Shown here: piece after piece, positions 16,857 through 26,283 of the stretch
How the letters are laid out: the number at the start of each line of letters is the position of its first letter
Position numbering within the stretch: position 1 is the first letter of the stretch
Assembly: GCF_900101875.1 (NCBI RefSeq)
Contig: NZ_FNAI01000009.1
Coordinates: forward strand, 124,001 to 188,000
DNA: 64,000 nucleotides
From: Mucilaginibacter pineti
GTDB lineage: Bacteria > Bacteroidota > Bacteroidia > Sphingobacteriales > Sphingobacteriaceae
Direction: 5' to 3'
Translations under genes and position numbers: made by a program
The notes under the pieces: generated by a model
Seen by the model: only the letters and a program-made list of their open reading frames with translations
The model's database searches: none
Told to the model about the DNA's origin: nothing

Positions 16857-17089
16857 GGTAGATGTGTTTTTAAGTTTTGTATCGACGACAATACAAAGGC
16901 AATGCCAAATTACTTATTTTTAAATAATATTAGTTAAGAGTTAAATTTACAATATAGAATACGCCTTTGATGAGAATAAAACTGTATTATAAAACTTAAA
17001 GTTGTAGATAATAAAGGAAAGTGCAATCAAAAAAAGAGACTAAAATGTTATAAGCTTATATTATAGCTTTAGGATTTAGAAATTAGGAT
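16857..17089. other. AT-rich intergenic region
   Basis: These 233 bp are strongly AT-rich. They hold the promoter of the DUF892 gene and the 3' end of the FAD oxidoreductase message. A weak repeat of TTAGGATTTAG and TTAGGATTTAAG lies at the right end. I see no RNA gene or terminator I would call. Confidence 0.4.
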
Positions 17090-18229
17090 TTAAGTCCCCA
17101 ATACCAGATCCGCCACTTCCTCGCCAACTAAACTGCCCATAGCCACACCCATGCCGTTGCAGCGCACAGCGCAAAATATATTAGGTTCAACCTGTTTTAC
17201 TATCGGACTAAGTTCTCCACCAAAACCCATGATGCCGCTCCACCAATAGTCTATTGCCACATTTTGACCGGGCAGGATAACTTCGTTTAAATAAGCTATA
17301 AGCTTTTGTTTTACCGTATCGGTATGGCCAAACTCCCAGGTTTCTTCGGCCTTGTAATCAAGGTTACGGCCACCGCCAAAGAGTACCCGATTGTCGATAT
17401 TGCGAAAGTAGTAGTAACCCTCGTTAAAATGATAGGTACCTTTGAGCTTTAAGCCGGGCACAGGTTTGGTAACCAGCACCTGGCCTCTGCCAGGAATAAC
17501 TTTCAGATCCGGAAACAACTGATTTGCGAAGGCATTGGTAGCCAGGATAACCTTACCGGTCTTAAAATTTCCTTGTGATGTTTGCAGGCAGATGTGCGTA
17601 TCATCTTGTTTTATTTCATCGATGTTAACACCGTTTAAAACCAGCACGCCTAAATTGTACACCTTATAAAGGAGTGTACGCATCATTTTGCCGGTATGCA
17701 ACTGGCCCTCAAAAGGGTTGTAAATAATATGGTTAACATTTTTGAACCCAAAAGCTGCAATTTTTTCATCGGCCACTGAATAAATGTCAGCCTGGCCAAT
17801 GGCTTGCTGCATCAGCTTATTAAGGTTGTCCATCTGATCAAGAGCCAGGTTGGCTGCCGCGGCTTCGTCGTTCATGAACAGCTCGTGTCCTCCGTATTGG
17901 TGGTAATCTATGTTGGCATCACCCAGGTTTTGCCTTAATCGTTGAAGGCCGCGCCATTTATAATTCACCATACGCATGACCTCTTCTTCAGATGATTGCT
18001 TTATCGCCTCCAATTGTTCAGAAACAGTACCGAAACACGCAAAACCGGCATTTTTGGTACTGGCGCCAGATGGTAAAAGCCCGCGCTCCAAAACTAAAAC
18101 CTTTAAAGCAGGCTGCTGCTTTTTCAGGTGCAGTGTCGCGCTTAACCCAACAAGTCCGCTGCCAATGATAATTACATCGGCATTATCAATAAACGCTGTG
18201 TGCTCCCAGTATGAAAATGTTGGCTGCAT
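17090..18229 (-). CDS. FAD-dependent amine/D-amino-acid oxidoreductase (DAO family)
   Basis: A Rossmann dinucleotide motif (GSGLVG, residues 23-28) starts a DAO-family flavoprotein of 379 residues. LERGLLPSGASTKNAGF is the usual FAD and substrate loop. GRGQVLVTKP and the C-terminal CNGMGVAMG complete the FAD site. Such enzymes oxidise secondary amines or D-amino acids in the cytoplasm. The substrate is not clear from sequence. It stands alone, divergent from the zinc peptidase gene. Confidence 0.87.
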   Translation of the reverse strand: MQPTFSYWEHTAFIDNADVIIIGSGLVGLSATLHLKKQQPALKVLVLERGLLPSGASTKNAGFACFGTVSEQLEAIKQSSEEEVMRMVNYKWRGLQRLRQNLGDANIDYHQYGGHELFMNDEAAAANLALDQMDNLNKLMQQAIGQADIYSVADEKIAAFGFKNVNHIIYNPFEGQLHTGKMMRTLLYKVYNLGVLVLNGVNIDEIKQDDTHICLQTSQGNFKTGKVILATNAFANQLFPDLKVIPGRGQVLVTKPVPGLKLKGTYHFNEGYYYFRNIDNRVLFGGGRNLDYKAEETWEFGHTDTVKQKLIAYLNEVILPGQNVAIDYWWSGIMGFGGELSPIVKQVEPNIFCAVRCNGMGVAMGSLVGEEVADLVLGT

Positions 18230-18408
18230 GTTAAATCAAATGTAAAAATTGCCCGGCACTCCTTATCTATAAATAAGTAACGTGTCGAAAATTAATTTAA
18301 GATGTACGTCACATTTTCAGTAAAATTCTCGTCATTAACTGTACGGAATACTTTTTGATTAAGCATTAATACTCAGATCTGCATTTTTTACTTTAAAAAT
18401 TGACTTAT

Positions 18409-19137
18409 ATGAATCACTTATCGTTAATTATGGCATATGTAGGCTACAACTCAGCATGGTTTCTGATGATTGCTGTTGCGTTGGTAAGCTTTTTAGTGCA
18501 GTGGCGATTCAGAAGTAAATTTAAACATTACTCGGAAATTGGCTTGCTATCCGGTCTTTCGGGCCAGGAGGTGGCAGTAAAAATGCTGCGCGATCATGGT
18601 ATTTACAATGTACAGGTAGTAAGTGTTGATGGTCAGCTCGCGGATCACTATAACCCCGAAACACGGACTGTAAATTTAAGCCAGGATGTTTTTTATAGCC
18701 GCAGTATTGCCGCCGCTGCGGTGGCCGCCCACGAATGCGGACATGCCGTTCAACATGCGCAGGCTTATGCATGGCTAAGTTTCCGCTCGGCCATGGTTCC
18801 GGCTATCAACGTGGCATCAACTATTACTCAATGGACACTGTTCCTGGGAATCATGTTATTGTTTTTTACCAATAACCCGGTTGTGCTGGCGGTGGGTGTA
18901 GGTGCATTGGCGCTGGTTACTTTCTTCAGTTTTATAACATTGCCTGTTGAGTTTGATGCCAGCAGAAGAGCACTGGCCTGGCTCAATAATAACTACAGCA
19001 TTATGCAAACCCCGGCAGAGCACGAGCAAGCAAAAGACGCCCTATGGTGGGCTGCCATGACCTATGTTGTAGCCGCCCTGAGTGCATTGGCCACGCTGGT
19101 TTATTACGCTTCGTTTTTGTTTAACCGGAGAAACTAA
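18409..19137 (+). CDS. Membrane zinc metallopeptidase (YugP-like, Zn_peptidase_2)
   Basis: This is a membrane protein of about 242 residues with the neutral zinc peptidase motif HECGH (108-112) placed after a first membrane segment. Three more hydrophobic segments follow. The match is to the YugP/Zn_peptidase_2 family, whose members are uncharacterised membrane proteases. The frame can be read from a TTG at 18400, but the ATG at 18409 is the natural start. A terminator hairpin follows about 60 bp after the stop. Confidence 0.9.
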   Translation: MNHLSLIMAYVGYNSAWFLMIAVALVSFLVQWRFRSKFKHYSEIGLLSGLSGQEVAVKMLRDHGIYNVQVVSVDGQLADHYNPETRTVNLSQDVFYSRSIAAAAVAAHECGHAVQHAQAYAWLSFRSAMVPAINVASTITQWTLFLGIMLLFFTNNPVVLAVGVGALALVTFFSFITLPVEFDASRRALAWLNNNYSIMQTPAEHEQAKDALWWAAMTYVVAALSALATLVYYASFLFNRRN

Positions 19138-19143
19138 TGTTAG

Positions 19144-19295
19144 ATGTGCAGATATCAGATGTGCAGATTACAAATGTGCAGATTTCAGATGAAAAGAAAA
19201 AGAAGATGCCTTTCTGCTCGCAGAGGGGCATTCTTTTTTATTTATTATCCTATCCTAATCATTTGCATATCTGCACATTTGTAATCTGCACATCT
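19144..19295. repeat. Inverted-repeat array C (15-bp units)
   Basis: The left arm (19144-19188) has three 15-bp units starting ATGTGCAGAT. The right arm (19266-19295) has two complementary units containing ATCTGCACAT. A transcription terminator sits between the arms. The design is like arrays A, B and D, but the period is 15 rather than 7. Confidence 0.85.
19201..19239 (+). terminator. Terminator after zinc peptidase gene
   Basis: AGATGCC-TTTCTGC pairs with GCAGAGG-GGCATTCT around a two-base loop, with mismatches at the T/G junction, and a run of T follows. It lies inside array C. Confidence 0.7.
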
Positions 19296-19366
19296 AAAAC
19301 CCGCATATAAATCTTTAGCTTAGTGTAACCTAATTTCAAATGCGGTTGTCAGAGAGGTTGTAACAC

Positions 19367-19948
19367 ATGCAAAGCAAGCTTTCAGATATAGAACTTATAG
19401 AACAAACGCTGGCGGGTAACCAGTCGGCATACGCCGATTTGGTTAAACGGCACCAACGTTTTGTATTTACGCTGGCTATGCGTTTTTCAAAAAGCAGGGA
19501 GGATGCCGAAGAGATTGCCCAGGACTGTTTTATAAAAGCTTACCGGGCATTGGCTGCATATAACGCGCAGGCAAAATTTAGTACGTGGTTATACACCATT
19601 GTGTATAATACGGCTATGACGTTTTTACGGAAGAAAAGGATTGCTACCGATTCTGTTGATGATGAGAATATCTATATACAGGTTGAAAATCATGAATCGG
19701 CTTATGATGGCGATAATGTAGAGAACAAATCAAGATCCTTTTACCTTAACAAAGCCATTGATCAATTGTTACCTGATGATGCCATCATCATCACCCTGTT
19801 TTACAAGAGCGAGCAATCATTAGAAGAAATTGCCCAAACCCTGGGCATTGAGGCCAACACGGTTAAGGTTAAACTATTTAGGGCGCGTCAGCGTTTAAAA
19901 GAAAAGCTGGAGCGCAATTTAAAACATGAGGTTAAAGAACTGATATGA
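19367..19948 (+). CDS. ECF RNA polymerase sigma factor
   Basis: The 193-residue protein has sigma region 2 (YADLVKRHQRFVFTLAMRF, then DAEEIAQDCFIKAYRAL) and region 4 (SLEEIAQTLGIEANTVKVKLFRARQRLKEKL), with no region 1 or 3, as in ECF factors of the RpoE/SigW kind. It overlaps the next gene by ATGA. That gene encodes a membrane protein with a cytoplasmic N-terminus, a likely anti-sigma partner, so the pair should respond to an envelope signal. Array C lies just upstream. Confidence 0.92.
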   Translation: MQSKLSDIELIEQTLAGNQSAYADLVKRHQRFVFTLAMRFSKSREDAEEIAQDCFIKAYRALAAYNAQAKFSTWLYTIVYNTAMTFLRKKRIATDSVDDENIYIQVENHESAYDGDNVENKSRSFYLNKAIDQLLPDDAIIITLFYKSEQSLEEIAQTLGIEANTVKVKLFRARQRLKEKLERNLKHEVKELI

Positions 19949-20445
19949 ACACCATTGAAGAAAAACTCTGGAACTATATTGATGGTACCTGCACACCGGT
20001 TGAGCAGGAGGCCATTGCCCGCCTTATTGAACAGGACGAGGTTTATAGAAAAAAATACGATGAACTGCTGGCGCTAAACCTGGAGTTTGCCATGATGGAT
20101 CTTGATGAACCATCCATGGCTTTCACCTATAATGTAATGGAAACCATCCGCACAGAAAATGCCATGCAGCCGCTTAAAGCAGCTGTTGATAAACGGATAA
20201 TTAAAGGCATCGCTGTGTTTTTTGTTTGCACGATATTGGCGTTGCTGGTAATTACATTTGCAAATGTTCATTTCACCGGTACCGATAATGTAACCTTACA
20301 CCTCCCCGTAAATATTAAAGTGCCCAATTTAAGCGGCTTTTTCAACGGGCCATTTATGAAATGGTTCCTGGTGTTTGATGTTGTGCTGGCTTTATTTATA
20401 ACCGATAGCTGGATCCGTAGAAAAAAGACGGCAAAAGAAGTATAA
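19945..20445 (+). CDS. Putative membrane anti-sigma factor
   Basis: The 166-residue protein has an N-terminal acidic helical part (EEKLWNYIDGTCTPVEQEAIARLI) of the kind that binds sigma factors in Bacteroidota. Two membrane segments follow (about 88-107 and 138-152), separated by a short external loop. No zinc-binding HxxxCxxC motif is visible. Coupling to the upstream sigma gene by a 4-bp overlap is the main support for the role. It could also be a plain membrane protein of the operon. Confidence 0.7.
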   Translation: MNTIEEKLWNYIDGTCTPVEQEAIARLIEQDEVYRKKYDELLALNLEFAMMDLDEPSMAFTYNVMETIRTENAMQPLKAAVDKRIIKGIAVFFVCTILALLVITFANVHFTGTDNVTLHLPVNIKVPNLSGFFNGPFMKWFLVFDVVLALFITDSWIRRKKTAKEV

Positions 20446-20568
20446 ATGTTCTGTTTGGTGTACTCCAAACCCGACAAGCTGCCCATTCAATTAGTCAATC
20501 TACAGTTGTTTTGTAATTTAAATAACAGTTTACAGCTATGGCAAAGGCAATTACAAGAGTTTAGCCGT

Positions 20569-20700
20569 TAATTTTGAAACCCTGTTTTTTTGGTATAGTA
20601 ATTGTATTAACATATCCGAACTGGTAAACTTACCGGTTTAATTGTGATAAGGTTTAGGTTGAAAGTCCCCCGGAGCAAGTCTGGGGGGCTTTTATTTTTT
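20569..20700 (+). ncRNA. Candidate small RNA with own promoter and terminator
   Basis: TAATTTTG at 20569-20576 fits the -7 consensus, and a strong terminator ends at 20700. A transcript of about 115 nt would contain the small hairpin CTGGTAAACTTACCGG and no convincing ORF. Alternatively, this is a long 3' UTR of the sigma/anti-sigma operon. Confidence 0.35.
20662..20700 (+). terminator. Rho-independent terminator
   Basis: AAAGTCCCCCGG pairs with CTGGGGGGCTTT around a short loop, and TTATTTTTT follows. It is oriented for plus-strand transcription, 217 bp past the last plus-strand stop. Confidence 0.8.
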
Positions 20701-20736
20701 AACCCTATTTCGATTTATCAAATGATGGGTATCAAG

Positions 20737-21522
20737 TTATATTTCCACTTCCCCATCAAACACCTGCACGGCGGGGCCTTCTAAAAATATATCCGTAAAT
20801 GCTTTGCCATCGTAATTAAAGCGGATGTTAAGGTTGCCGCCCAGTACTTTAATTGGGGTAACAATATGCCCGGTTTTTTGGTTATGGCTGGCCATTGCCA
20901 GAGCTACTGCGGTAACGCCGGTTCCGCAGGCAAAGGTTTCATCCTCTACACCGCGTTCAAAAGTTCGCACAAAGTAGCCGTCGCCAGCAGGCTCAACAAA
21001 GTTTACATTGATACCCTTTTCACGATAGGTTGCATTATTGCGGATGGCTTTGCCTTCATGAAAAACATCGCGATGCTCCAGATCCTCAACTAATTTCACA
21101 TAATGAGGCGACCCTGTATTAAGTACATAAGCGTCCAAATCGGTATTGAGTTCGTGTACATCAATCATTTGAAGGCTCACCCAATCACCGGTGTCGGAAA
21201 TTTTGGCATGGTGTGGGCCGTCTACCGCCAAAAATTCAGTATCGGTTTTAATGATGTTTAAAAATTTGGCAAAGGCTACAATACAACGGCCGCCATTCCC
21301 GCACATGCTGCTTGGCTGTCCATCGGCATTGTAGTATACCATCTCAAAATCGTACCCGGCCTTGTTTTGCAAAAACATCATCCCGTCGCCGCCAATACCA
21401 AAACGGCGATCGCACAAGTGCTCAATCAGTTTTGGATTGGTATGGTCAACTATATTTTCGCGGTTATCAACCAGTATAAAATCGTTCCCGGCACCCTGGT
21501 ATTTATAAAATTGTATCTTCAC
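20737..21522 (-). CDS. dapF: Diaminopimelate epimerase
   Basis: The 261-residue two-domain epimerase interconverts LL- and meso-diaminopimelate for lysine and peptidoglycan synthesis. Both catalytic cysteines are present: Cys74 in SSMCGNGGRC and Cys199 in FACGTG. The first codon is GTG, because the canonical N-terminus KIQFYKYQGAGNDF begins directly after it and no ATG is near. It is a single-gene unit divergent from degP. Confidence 0.96.
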   Translation of the reverse strand: MKIQFYKYQGAGNDFILVDNRENIVDHTNPKLIEHLCDRRFGIGGDGMMFLQNKAGYDFEMVYYNADGQPSSMCGNGGRCIVAFAKFLNIIKTDTEFLAVDGPHHAKISDTGDWVSLQMIDVHELNTDLDAYVLNTGSPHYVKLVEDLEHRDVFHEGKAIRNNATYREKGINVNFVEPAGDGYFVRTFERGVEDETFACGTGVTAVALAMASHNQKTGHIVTPIKVLGGNLNIRFNYDGKAFTDIFLEGPAVQVFDGEVEI

Positions 21523-21634
21523 AATAATGTCATTTATAGTCAGCTACTTAGCTGCTTGTTTATTTGTTATAGCAACCGTAGCTGCTATGTAAATCAATTT
21601 AACAAATTTTAACAAAAATCGCGATAACTTATCA

Positions 21635-21666
21635 TTGATTATGTCGTCTATATGGTATTAAATTTG
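21635..21666 (+). promoter_or_regulatory. Promoter of degP/htrA
   Basis: TTG at 21635-21637 and TAAATTTG at 21659-21666, 21 bp apart, form a full Bacteroidota promoter. The leader would be about 38 nt. Confidence 0.65.
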
Positions 21667-21710
21667 ATTTGTTGAATTATAAACAAAAATAAAGAAAGGT
21701 AATTATAAAG

Positions 21711-23255
21711 ATGAAAAAGATTGGTTTAACACTATTGACCGCTTTTGTTGGAGGTGCAATGGCTTTGGGCGCATACAAGGTTATCGAGAGTAAATACTCA
21801 GATAACATGAGCTTTGAAGACAAGCAAAAGGTTTATTTTACCAGTAATAAATCTACACCTATTGTATCATCAACAGGCTCTCTTGATTTTACAGAGGCCG
21901 CTGCCGCGGTAACCCCGGCGGTAGTATATATCCGCACTACTTACAGTAACGAGTCGCAAGGGAACAGTAAGCAGGACCGTTTTGAGCAAATGTTTGGCGA
22001 TATGTTTGGCCAAAGCCCAGGCGCACGTGCCCCGCAAATGGCATCAGGATCGGGTGTTATTATTTCAAACGATGGCTATATTGTAACCAATAACCACGTG
22101 GTTGAAAAGGCTGATAAGATAACCGTTGCCACTAATGATCATCGCCAGTTTGAGGCTAAAGTTATTGGTACAGATCCAAATACCGACTTGGCGTTGATCA
22201 AGATTAATGCTACCGACCTGCCTATTGTAAAATTAGGTAACTCAGATGAAGTACGTGTTGGCGAATGGGTTTTGGCAGTTGGTAATCCATTTAACCTAAC
22301 CTCTACCGTTACAGCGGGTATTGTAAGCGCTAAAGGCCGTAACATTAACATTATTGGAAATGATGATAATGGCGATGATAGTAATCCTTTTGGGCGTACC
22401 AGTAATCAAAACAGGCGAAAGGCCAATAAGGCTATCGAATCGTTCATTCAAACAGATGCGGCTATTAATCCGGGCAACAGTGGCGGCGCATTGGTTAATA
22501 CCAAAGGCGAGCTTGTGGGTATAAATGCCGCGATAGCATCGCACACCGGCTCTTACGAGGGTTATGGTTTTGCTATCCCGGTTAACCTGGCCAAAAAGGT
22601 GCTGAACGATATTAAGAAATATGGTAACGTAAAACGCGGTTTCGTAGGTGTGAGTTTTGTTGAACTTAACCCCGATGCAGCGCAAAAGCTGGGTATAAGC
22701 AATACCGTTGGTTTATATGTTGATAGCCTTGTTGAAGGTGGTGGTGCAGCAGCAGCAGGCCTTAAAAAAGGTGATATTATTAACAAGGTAGAAGGTACAA
22801 CGGTATACGAATCATCAGACTTGCAGGAGCGTGTTGGTCGTTTACAACCCGGTGATAAAATTAACCTCACCGTTTTGCGCGATGGCAAAGAAAAGAATTT
22901 TGCGGTAACGCTTAAGGCTGATGCTACACCGGCTACAAATCGTACTGCAGCTGTTTCAAAATCGGCTGAGGAGCTGTTTAACAAACTGGGCGCAAGCTTT
23001 CAGCCGTTAACACCGGCTCAAAAATCAAAATTCCATGTTAATTCGGGAGTGTTTGTAACACAGGTACGCGAAGGCAGGATGTTTGACAGCCTGGAAATCC
23101 CTGTTGGCTCTATTATCACAAGTATCAATAAATTACCAATAAATAGCGTAACTGATATTGATAAGGTGATCACCAACCTGCGCAATGGTAACCTGGTAGT
23201 TTCGGGTTATTACCCAGATGGAACAAACTTTAATAATAGGTTCCAAATACAGTAA
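21711..23255 (+). CDS. degP: Do-family periplasmic serine protease (DegP/HtrA)
   Basis: A hydrophobic N-terminal segment (1-20) directs export. The trypsin-like domain has the catalytic triad His129 (TNNHVV), Asp159 (NTDLALI) and Ser257 (NPGNSGGA). Two PDZ domains follow, the first with GVSFVELNPDAAQKLGI and the second near 420-514. The protein should degrade or refold misfolded envelope proteins. A Q/S-rich loop and an N/D-rich loop (about 215-240) are longer than in E. coli. The gene has its own promoter and terminator. Confidence 0.95.
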   Translation: MKKIGLTLLTAFVGGAMALGAYKVIESKYSDNMSFEDKQKVYFTSNKSTPIVSSTGSLDFTEAAAAVTPAVVYIRTTYSNESQGNSKQDRFEQMFGDMFGQSPGARAPQMASGSGVIISNDGYIVTNNHVVEKADKITVATNDHRQFEAKVIGTDPNTDLALIKINATDLPIVKLGNSDEVRVGEWVLAVGNPFNLTSTVTAGIVSAKGRNINIIGNDDNGDDSNPFGRTSNQNRRKANKAIESFIQTDAAINPGNSGGALVNTKGELVGINAAIASHTGSYEGYGFAIPVNLAKKVLNDIKKYGNVKRGFVGVSFVELNPDAAQKLGISNTVGLYVDSLVEGGGAAAAGLKKGDIINKVEGTTVYESSDLQERVGRLQPGDKINLTVLRDGKEKNFAVTLKADATPATNRTAAVSKSAEELFNKLGASFQPLTPAQKSKFHVNSGVFVTQVREGRMFDSLEIPVGSIITSINKLPINSVTDIDKVITNLRNGNLVVSGYYPDGTNFNNRFQIQ

Positions 23256-23280
23256 GTATTTTAATGTGATAAATATTTTT

Positions 23281-23306
23281 AAACCCGGCTTATGCCGGGT
23301 TTTTTG
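23281..23306 (+). terminator. Terminator after degP
   Basis: AACCCGGC, a TTAT loop and GCCGGGTT are followed by a T-rich tail. Confidence 0.85.
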
Positions 23307-23351
23307 TTTTGGAATATTTGCCGTCAAGATACGCTCACCTGCAAAATCTTT

Positions 23352-25085
23352 CTAAAAGAAACTCACTCCAGCGCTCCAGCCTACCCAGCCGGTGAAATTA
23401 CTGTTGCCTTTTATAAAGTTGCGGTGCATTGTTTGCAGATAGCTATAGCCGCTTATAGGGCTGTGCTGATCTGAATAGAACATGTTTAACGATGGGCCTG
23501 CGTTTACGGAAATCCATTTACTTAATTTATAAGTTAACCCCGCATCCAGGCGACTAAGCTGATTGGTACGGTGCCAGGTGCCCTGGTAAATATATTGCTG
23601 CGTTATTTCGGGGTTAATGGCAAAATGCTTACCCATGCCAAGCTCCGTACCTAAACCCAGTCCGAAAGTGTATAATTTATCATTATTGAGCCTCATGCCG
23701 CCCTGCCAAATGGTGTAAAGTTTTTTGTTGCCCATTTTAAAAGCTACGTTGGCGTTGGTGGTTTCGTTTGTTGAGAGCGCTAGCTTATGGTAACCGGTGC
23801 GTATTATGTTGATAAAGCCAATGCTATAGCCCGACGAAGTGTCGGCAATATTTATCAATCCTATTTGCAGGCCGCGCAGGTTGCGTGCATAATTAAACAG
23901 GGACGATATCTGTACACCATCTACCCGTTGTGCTATATTGCCTGTGCCGGCCAATTGTATTCCCCTTAAAGTTTTACCTGCTATATTACCTACTAAGCTT
24001 ACCTGCATGCCATTTACACTGCCGCGGGTGTGGTTATAGCCCGATAGCTGCAACCCATCCGCATCATGCTTTACGCTGTTATGGAGCAGGGCCAGTTGAA
24101 ATCCCCTTGTATTGCCCAACACGTTGTTGTACAGACCACCAAGTTGAAAGCCGCTTACGTTGCCGCCTACTACGTTAAATATGCCGGCTATCTGCACATC
24201 GCGTACGTTACCTTTGTCCAGGTTGAAAATGATACCCAGTTCAAAGCCATCAACCCCGGCATTATAGCCGCCTACTGCGTTTAATGATACCGTATTAACT
24301 ACCTGCCCGCCAAATTGCCCGTGTGTGCTTACGCCGGGAATTGCAGATGCTTGAAATGGTGCTTCGGCAATAAGACCGCCCAGGTTAATATTCTGGATCT
24401 GTTGTTTGGTTGATATAAACAGCCGGCCCAGAGAGGTGTTTTCGATACCCTCATAATCGTTGCTGATCACATAATCTACCAGGCTTTTTGATTTATTGTC
24501 TTTTGGGTTGATGATAACGCCCGCCAGGAAAGTGATAGTGGTATCCCGGTAATTTTCTTTGCTGATGGTTAGCGATACCGCCTCGCCATTGCTTTTCAGG
24601 TTCAGCTCAAAGTGCCCTTCCTTGTCTGTTAAGGCTGATTGAAGGAGTTCGCGATTATACACGCTGGCGTTTTCCAGCTTAGCACCGGTTTTATCGTCGG
24701 ATACAAAACCGCTTACTACGTATTCGCCATTTTCGGCGGTGGCTTTTTCTATAGAGAATGCCAGTTGAAGCGGGGCATACCGCAGGATCACGAAATTACG
24801 TGCTTCCTTATACTCAAACCGGTTATTGAGCATTTTATCAAGTACTTCTCTTATCGTCCAGTTATCTGCATTTATGGTTACCAGGCTATCTGTTTTTACG
24901 ATGTTACTGTTGTAAGAAAAGGTAAAATTGCCCCGTTCTTCAATGGTTTTTAACACCGTGCCCAAGCGCATATTACTTACATGTACCGAGATGTTTTTAG
25001 CCAGGATAGACTCTGATGCGCTACCTATCCCCGGTAGGGAAAAGAACATCAGTAGTAAAAGTAAGTGCTTAGTTAAACGGGACAT
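23352..25085 (-). CDS. STN-domain protein with carboxypeptidase-like domain and LA_2272-type repeat barrel
   Basis: After a signal peptide (1-24) comes a Secretin/TonB N-terminal (STN) domain (about 28-105), the signal-transfer module of FecA-type receptors. A CarboxypepD_reg-like domain (about 120-190) follows. The C-terminal 350 residues have repeated strands of the form G-x-Q-x-x-x-x-x-N (DGVQISSLFNYA, RGLQIGLINIA), like LA_2272 surface repeats, and end in a beta-barrel-like segment closing in F. No TonB plug or receptor barrel is present. It follows FecI and FecR genes, so it may be their sensor. Confidence 0.75.
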   Translation of the reverse strand: MSRLTKHLLLLLMFFSLPGIGSASESILAKNISVHVSNMRLGTVLKTIEERGNFTFSYNSNIVKTDSLVTINADNWTIREVLDKMLNNRFEYKEARNFVILRYAPLQLAFSIEKATAENGEYVVSGFVSDDKTGAKLENASVYNRELLQSALTDKEGHFELNLKSNGEAVSLTISKENYRDTTITFLAGVIINPKDNKSKSLVDYVISNDYEGIENTSLGRLFISTKQQIQNINLGGLIAEAPFQASAIPGVSTHGQFGGQVVNTVSLNAVGGYNAGVDGFELGIIFNLDKGNVRDVQIAGIFNVVGGNVSGFQLGGLYNNVLGNTRGFQLALLHNSVKHDADGLQLSGYNHTRGSVNGMQVSLVGNIAGKTLRGIQLAGTGNIAQRVDGVQISSLFNYARNLRGLQIGLINIADTSSGYSIGFINIIRTGYHKLALSTNETTNANVAFKMGNKKLYTIWQGGMRLNNDKLYTFGLGLGTELGMGKHFAINPEITQQYIYQGTWHRTNQLSRLDAGLTYKLSKWISVNAGPSLNMFYSDQHSPISGYSYLQTMHRNFIKGNSNFTGWVGWSAGVSFF

Positions 25086-25117
25086 GGGTGTTAAATAGGA
25101 TGTTAATAAACAATATT

Positions 25118-25232
25118 GTCATTTCGAAACGAGGTACGAGTGAGAAATCTTGTACTTTATACATATCGGATAAGTATGGCACGCCTACAAGGTCTTAGAA
25201 GATTTCTCACTCGTACCTCGTTTCGAAATGAC
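25118..25232. repeat. 115-bp palindromic element, copy 1
   Basis: Arms of 34 bp (25118-25151 and 25199-25232, starting GTCATTTCGAAACGAGG) are perfect inverted copies. The centre is 47 bp. Copy 2 is at 41518. This copy lies in the gap between the FecR gene and the STN gene. Confidence 0.95.
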
Positions 25233-25281
25233 ATTTTTGGGAGGATCGCAAGAGGTTTTTTATTCACAATGCCATTTCCCC

Positions 25282-26280
25282 TTATCTAAGTATAATTTGT
25301 TTGCCTTTACGTACAACGGTAATCTTTGATGTGCCCTCAAACGTATCGGCAATGACGGTCAGCACATCATCGAGCGACTGCTTTTTAAACACCGTTGTGA
25401 TGGGCAAATTTTGCAGGGCTTTATTGCCGATAATGATGTGCGCACCGTAAACCTCATTAAGCGCAGGCACCAGTTCGGCTAATGGAGTATGGTCGCATAT
25501 TAACTCTCCGGTCAGGTAATAATTATACAGTTTGCCTTTGCTGATCTCCTTGCTCAATACCCCTTCATCTTTGTTTATCGTTACCCGTTCGCCAGGGATA
25601 AGATTTACGCTGCTTTGTTTTTTGCTTACTTTAACTATGCCTGTTTCTACAATTACCTCGGTTTTGCCGTTTCGCTCTTTTATATTGAAAGACGTACCAA
25701 CTACCCTAACCGTTACATCGTTCACCTTAATTATAAAAGGTTTCGACTTATCCGGCGCGACCTTAAAAAAAGCTTCACCCTGCAGGCTTACCGGTCTTAT
25801 CTCGCCTTTGAATCTCTCCGGGTAAAGTAATGTGGAGTGGCTGTTAAGGGTTATTACTGATCCATCGGGCAGATTTGCTGTACGTACTTTGCCCCGGCTA
25901 TCAATTTTAACAACCGAAATAGAGCCATTATCATACACATGATTAAACGTTAACCAAAGCACGGTACAAATAAGCACCACAGAGGCTGCCAATCCTATCC
26001 AATGGCTTGTTTTCAGACGTCTTATTGGGGTTTGGCGCTGCGCAGGCTGGTTGGTGTGGATTCGGTTATGCAGACGGGTATATGCGGCGTCCTCATCTAC
26101 ATTAGCGGCTGCTATTTGCTGACTTTCGTCCCATATCAGCTTAAAACGCTCGTATTCGCTACGGTTTTCTGTGCTTGCACTTATCCAGTTCTCCACCAGT
26201 ATGTACTCCGCGGGCGTAACTTCGCCAAGCAGGTATTTTACCAGCAAATCATCATCTATAGGTGTATTGGCATTACTCAT
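25282..26280 (-). CDS. FecR family anti-sigma factor
   Basis: The 332-residue protein has the FecR layout. A cytoplasmic helical domain (1-70, KYLLGEVTPAEYILVENWI) binds sigma, one membrane segment lies near 92-112, a periplasmic FecR domain (about 120-230, VKVSKK and LIPGERVTI) follows, and a C-terminal DUF4974/STN-like domain (about 255-332) ends the protein. It should hold the FecI-type sigma inactive until signalled from the outer membrane. It starts 3 bp after the sigma gene. Confidence 0.93.
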   Translation of the reverse strand: MSNANTPIDDDLLVKYLLGEVTPAEYILVENWISASTENRSEYERFKLIWDESQQIAAANVDEDAAYTRLHNRIHTNQPAQRQTPIRRLKTSHWIGLAASVVLICTVLWLTFNHVYDNGSISVVKIDSRGKVRTANLPDGSVITLNSHSTLLYPERFKGEIRPVSLQGEAFFKVAPDKSKPFIIKVNDVTVRVVGTSFNIKERNGKTEVIVETGIVKVSKKQSSVNLIPGERVTINKDEGVLSKEISKGKLYNYYLTGELICDHTPLAELVPALNEVYGAHIIIGNKALQNLPITTVFKKQSLDDVLTVIADTFEGTSKITVVRKGKQIILR

Positions 26281-26283
26281 ACA

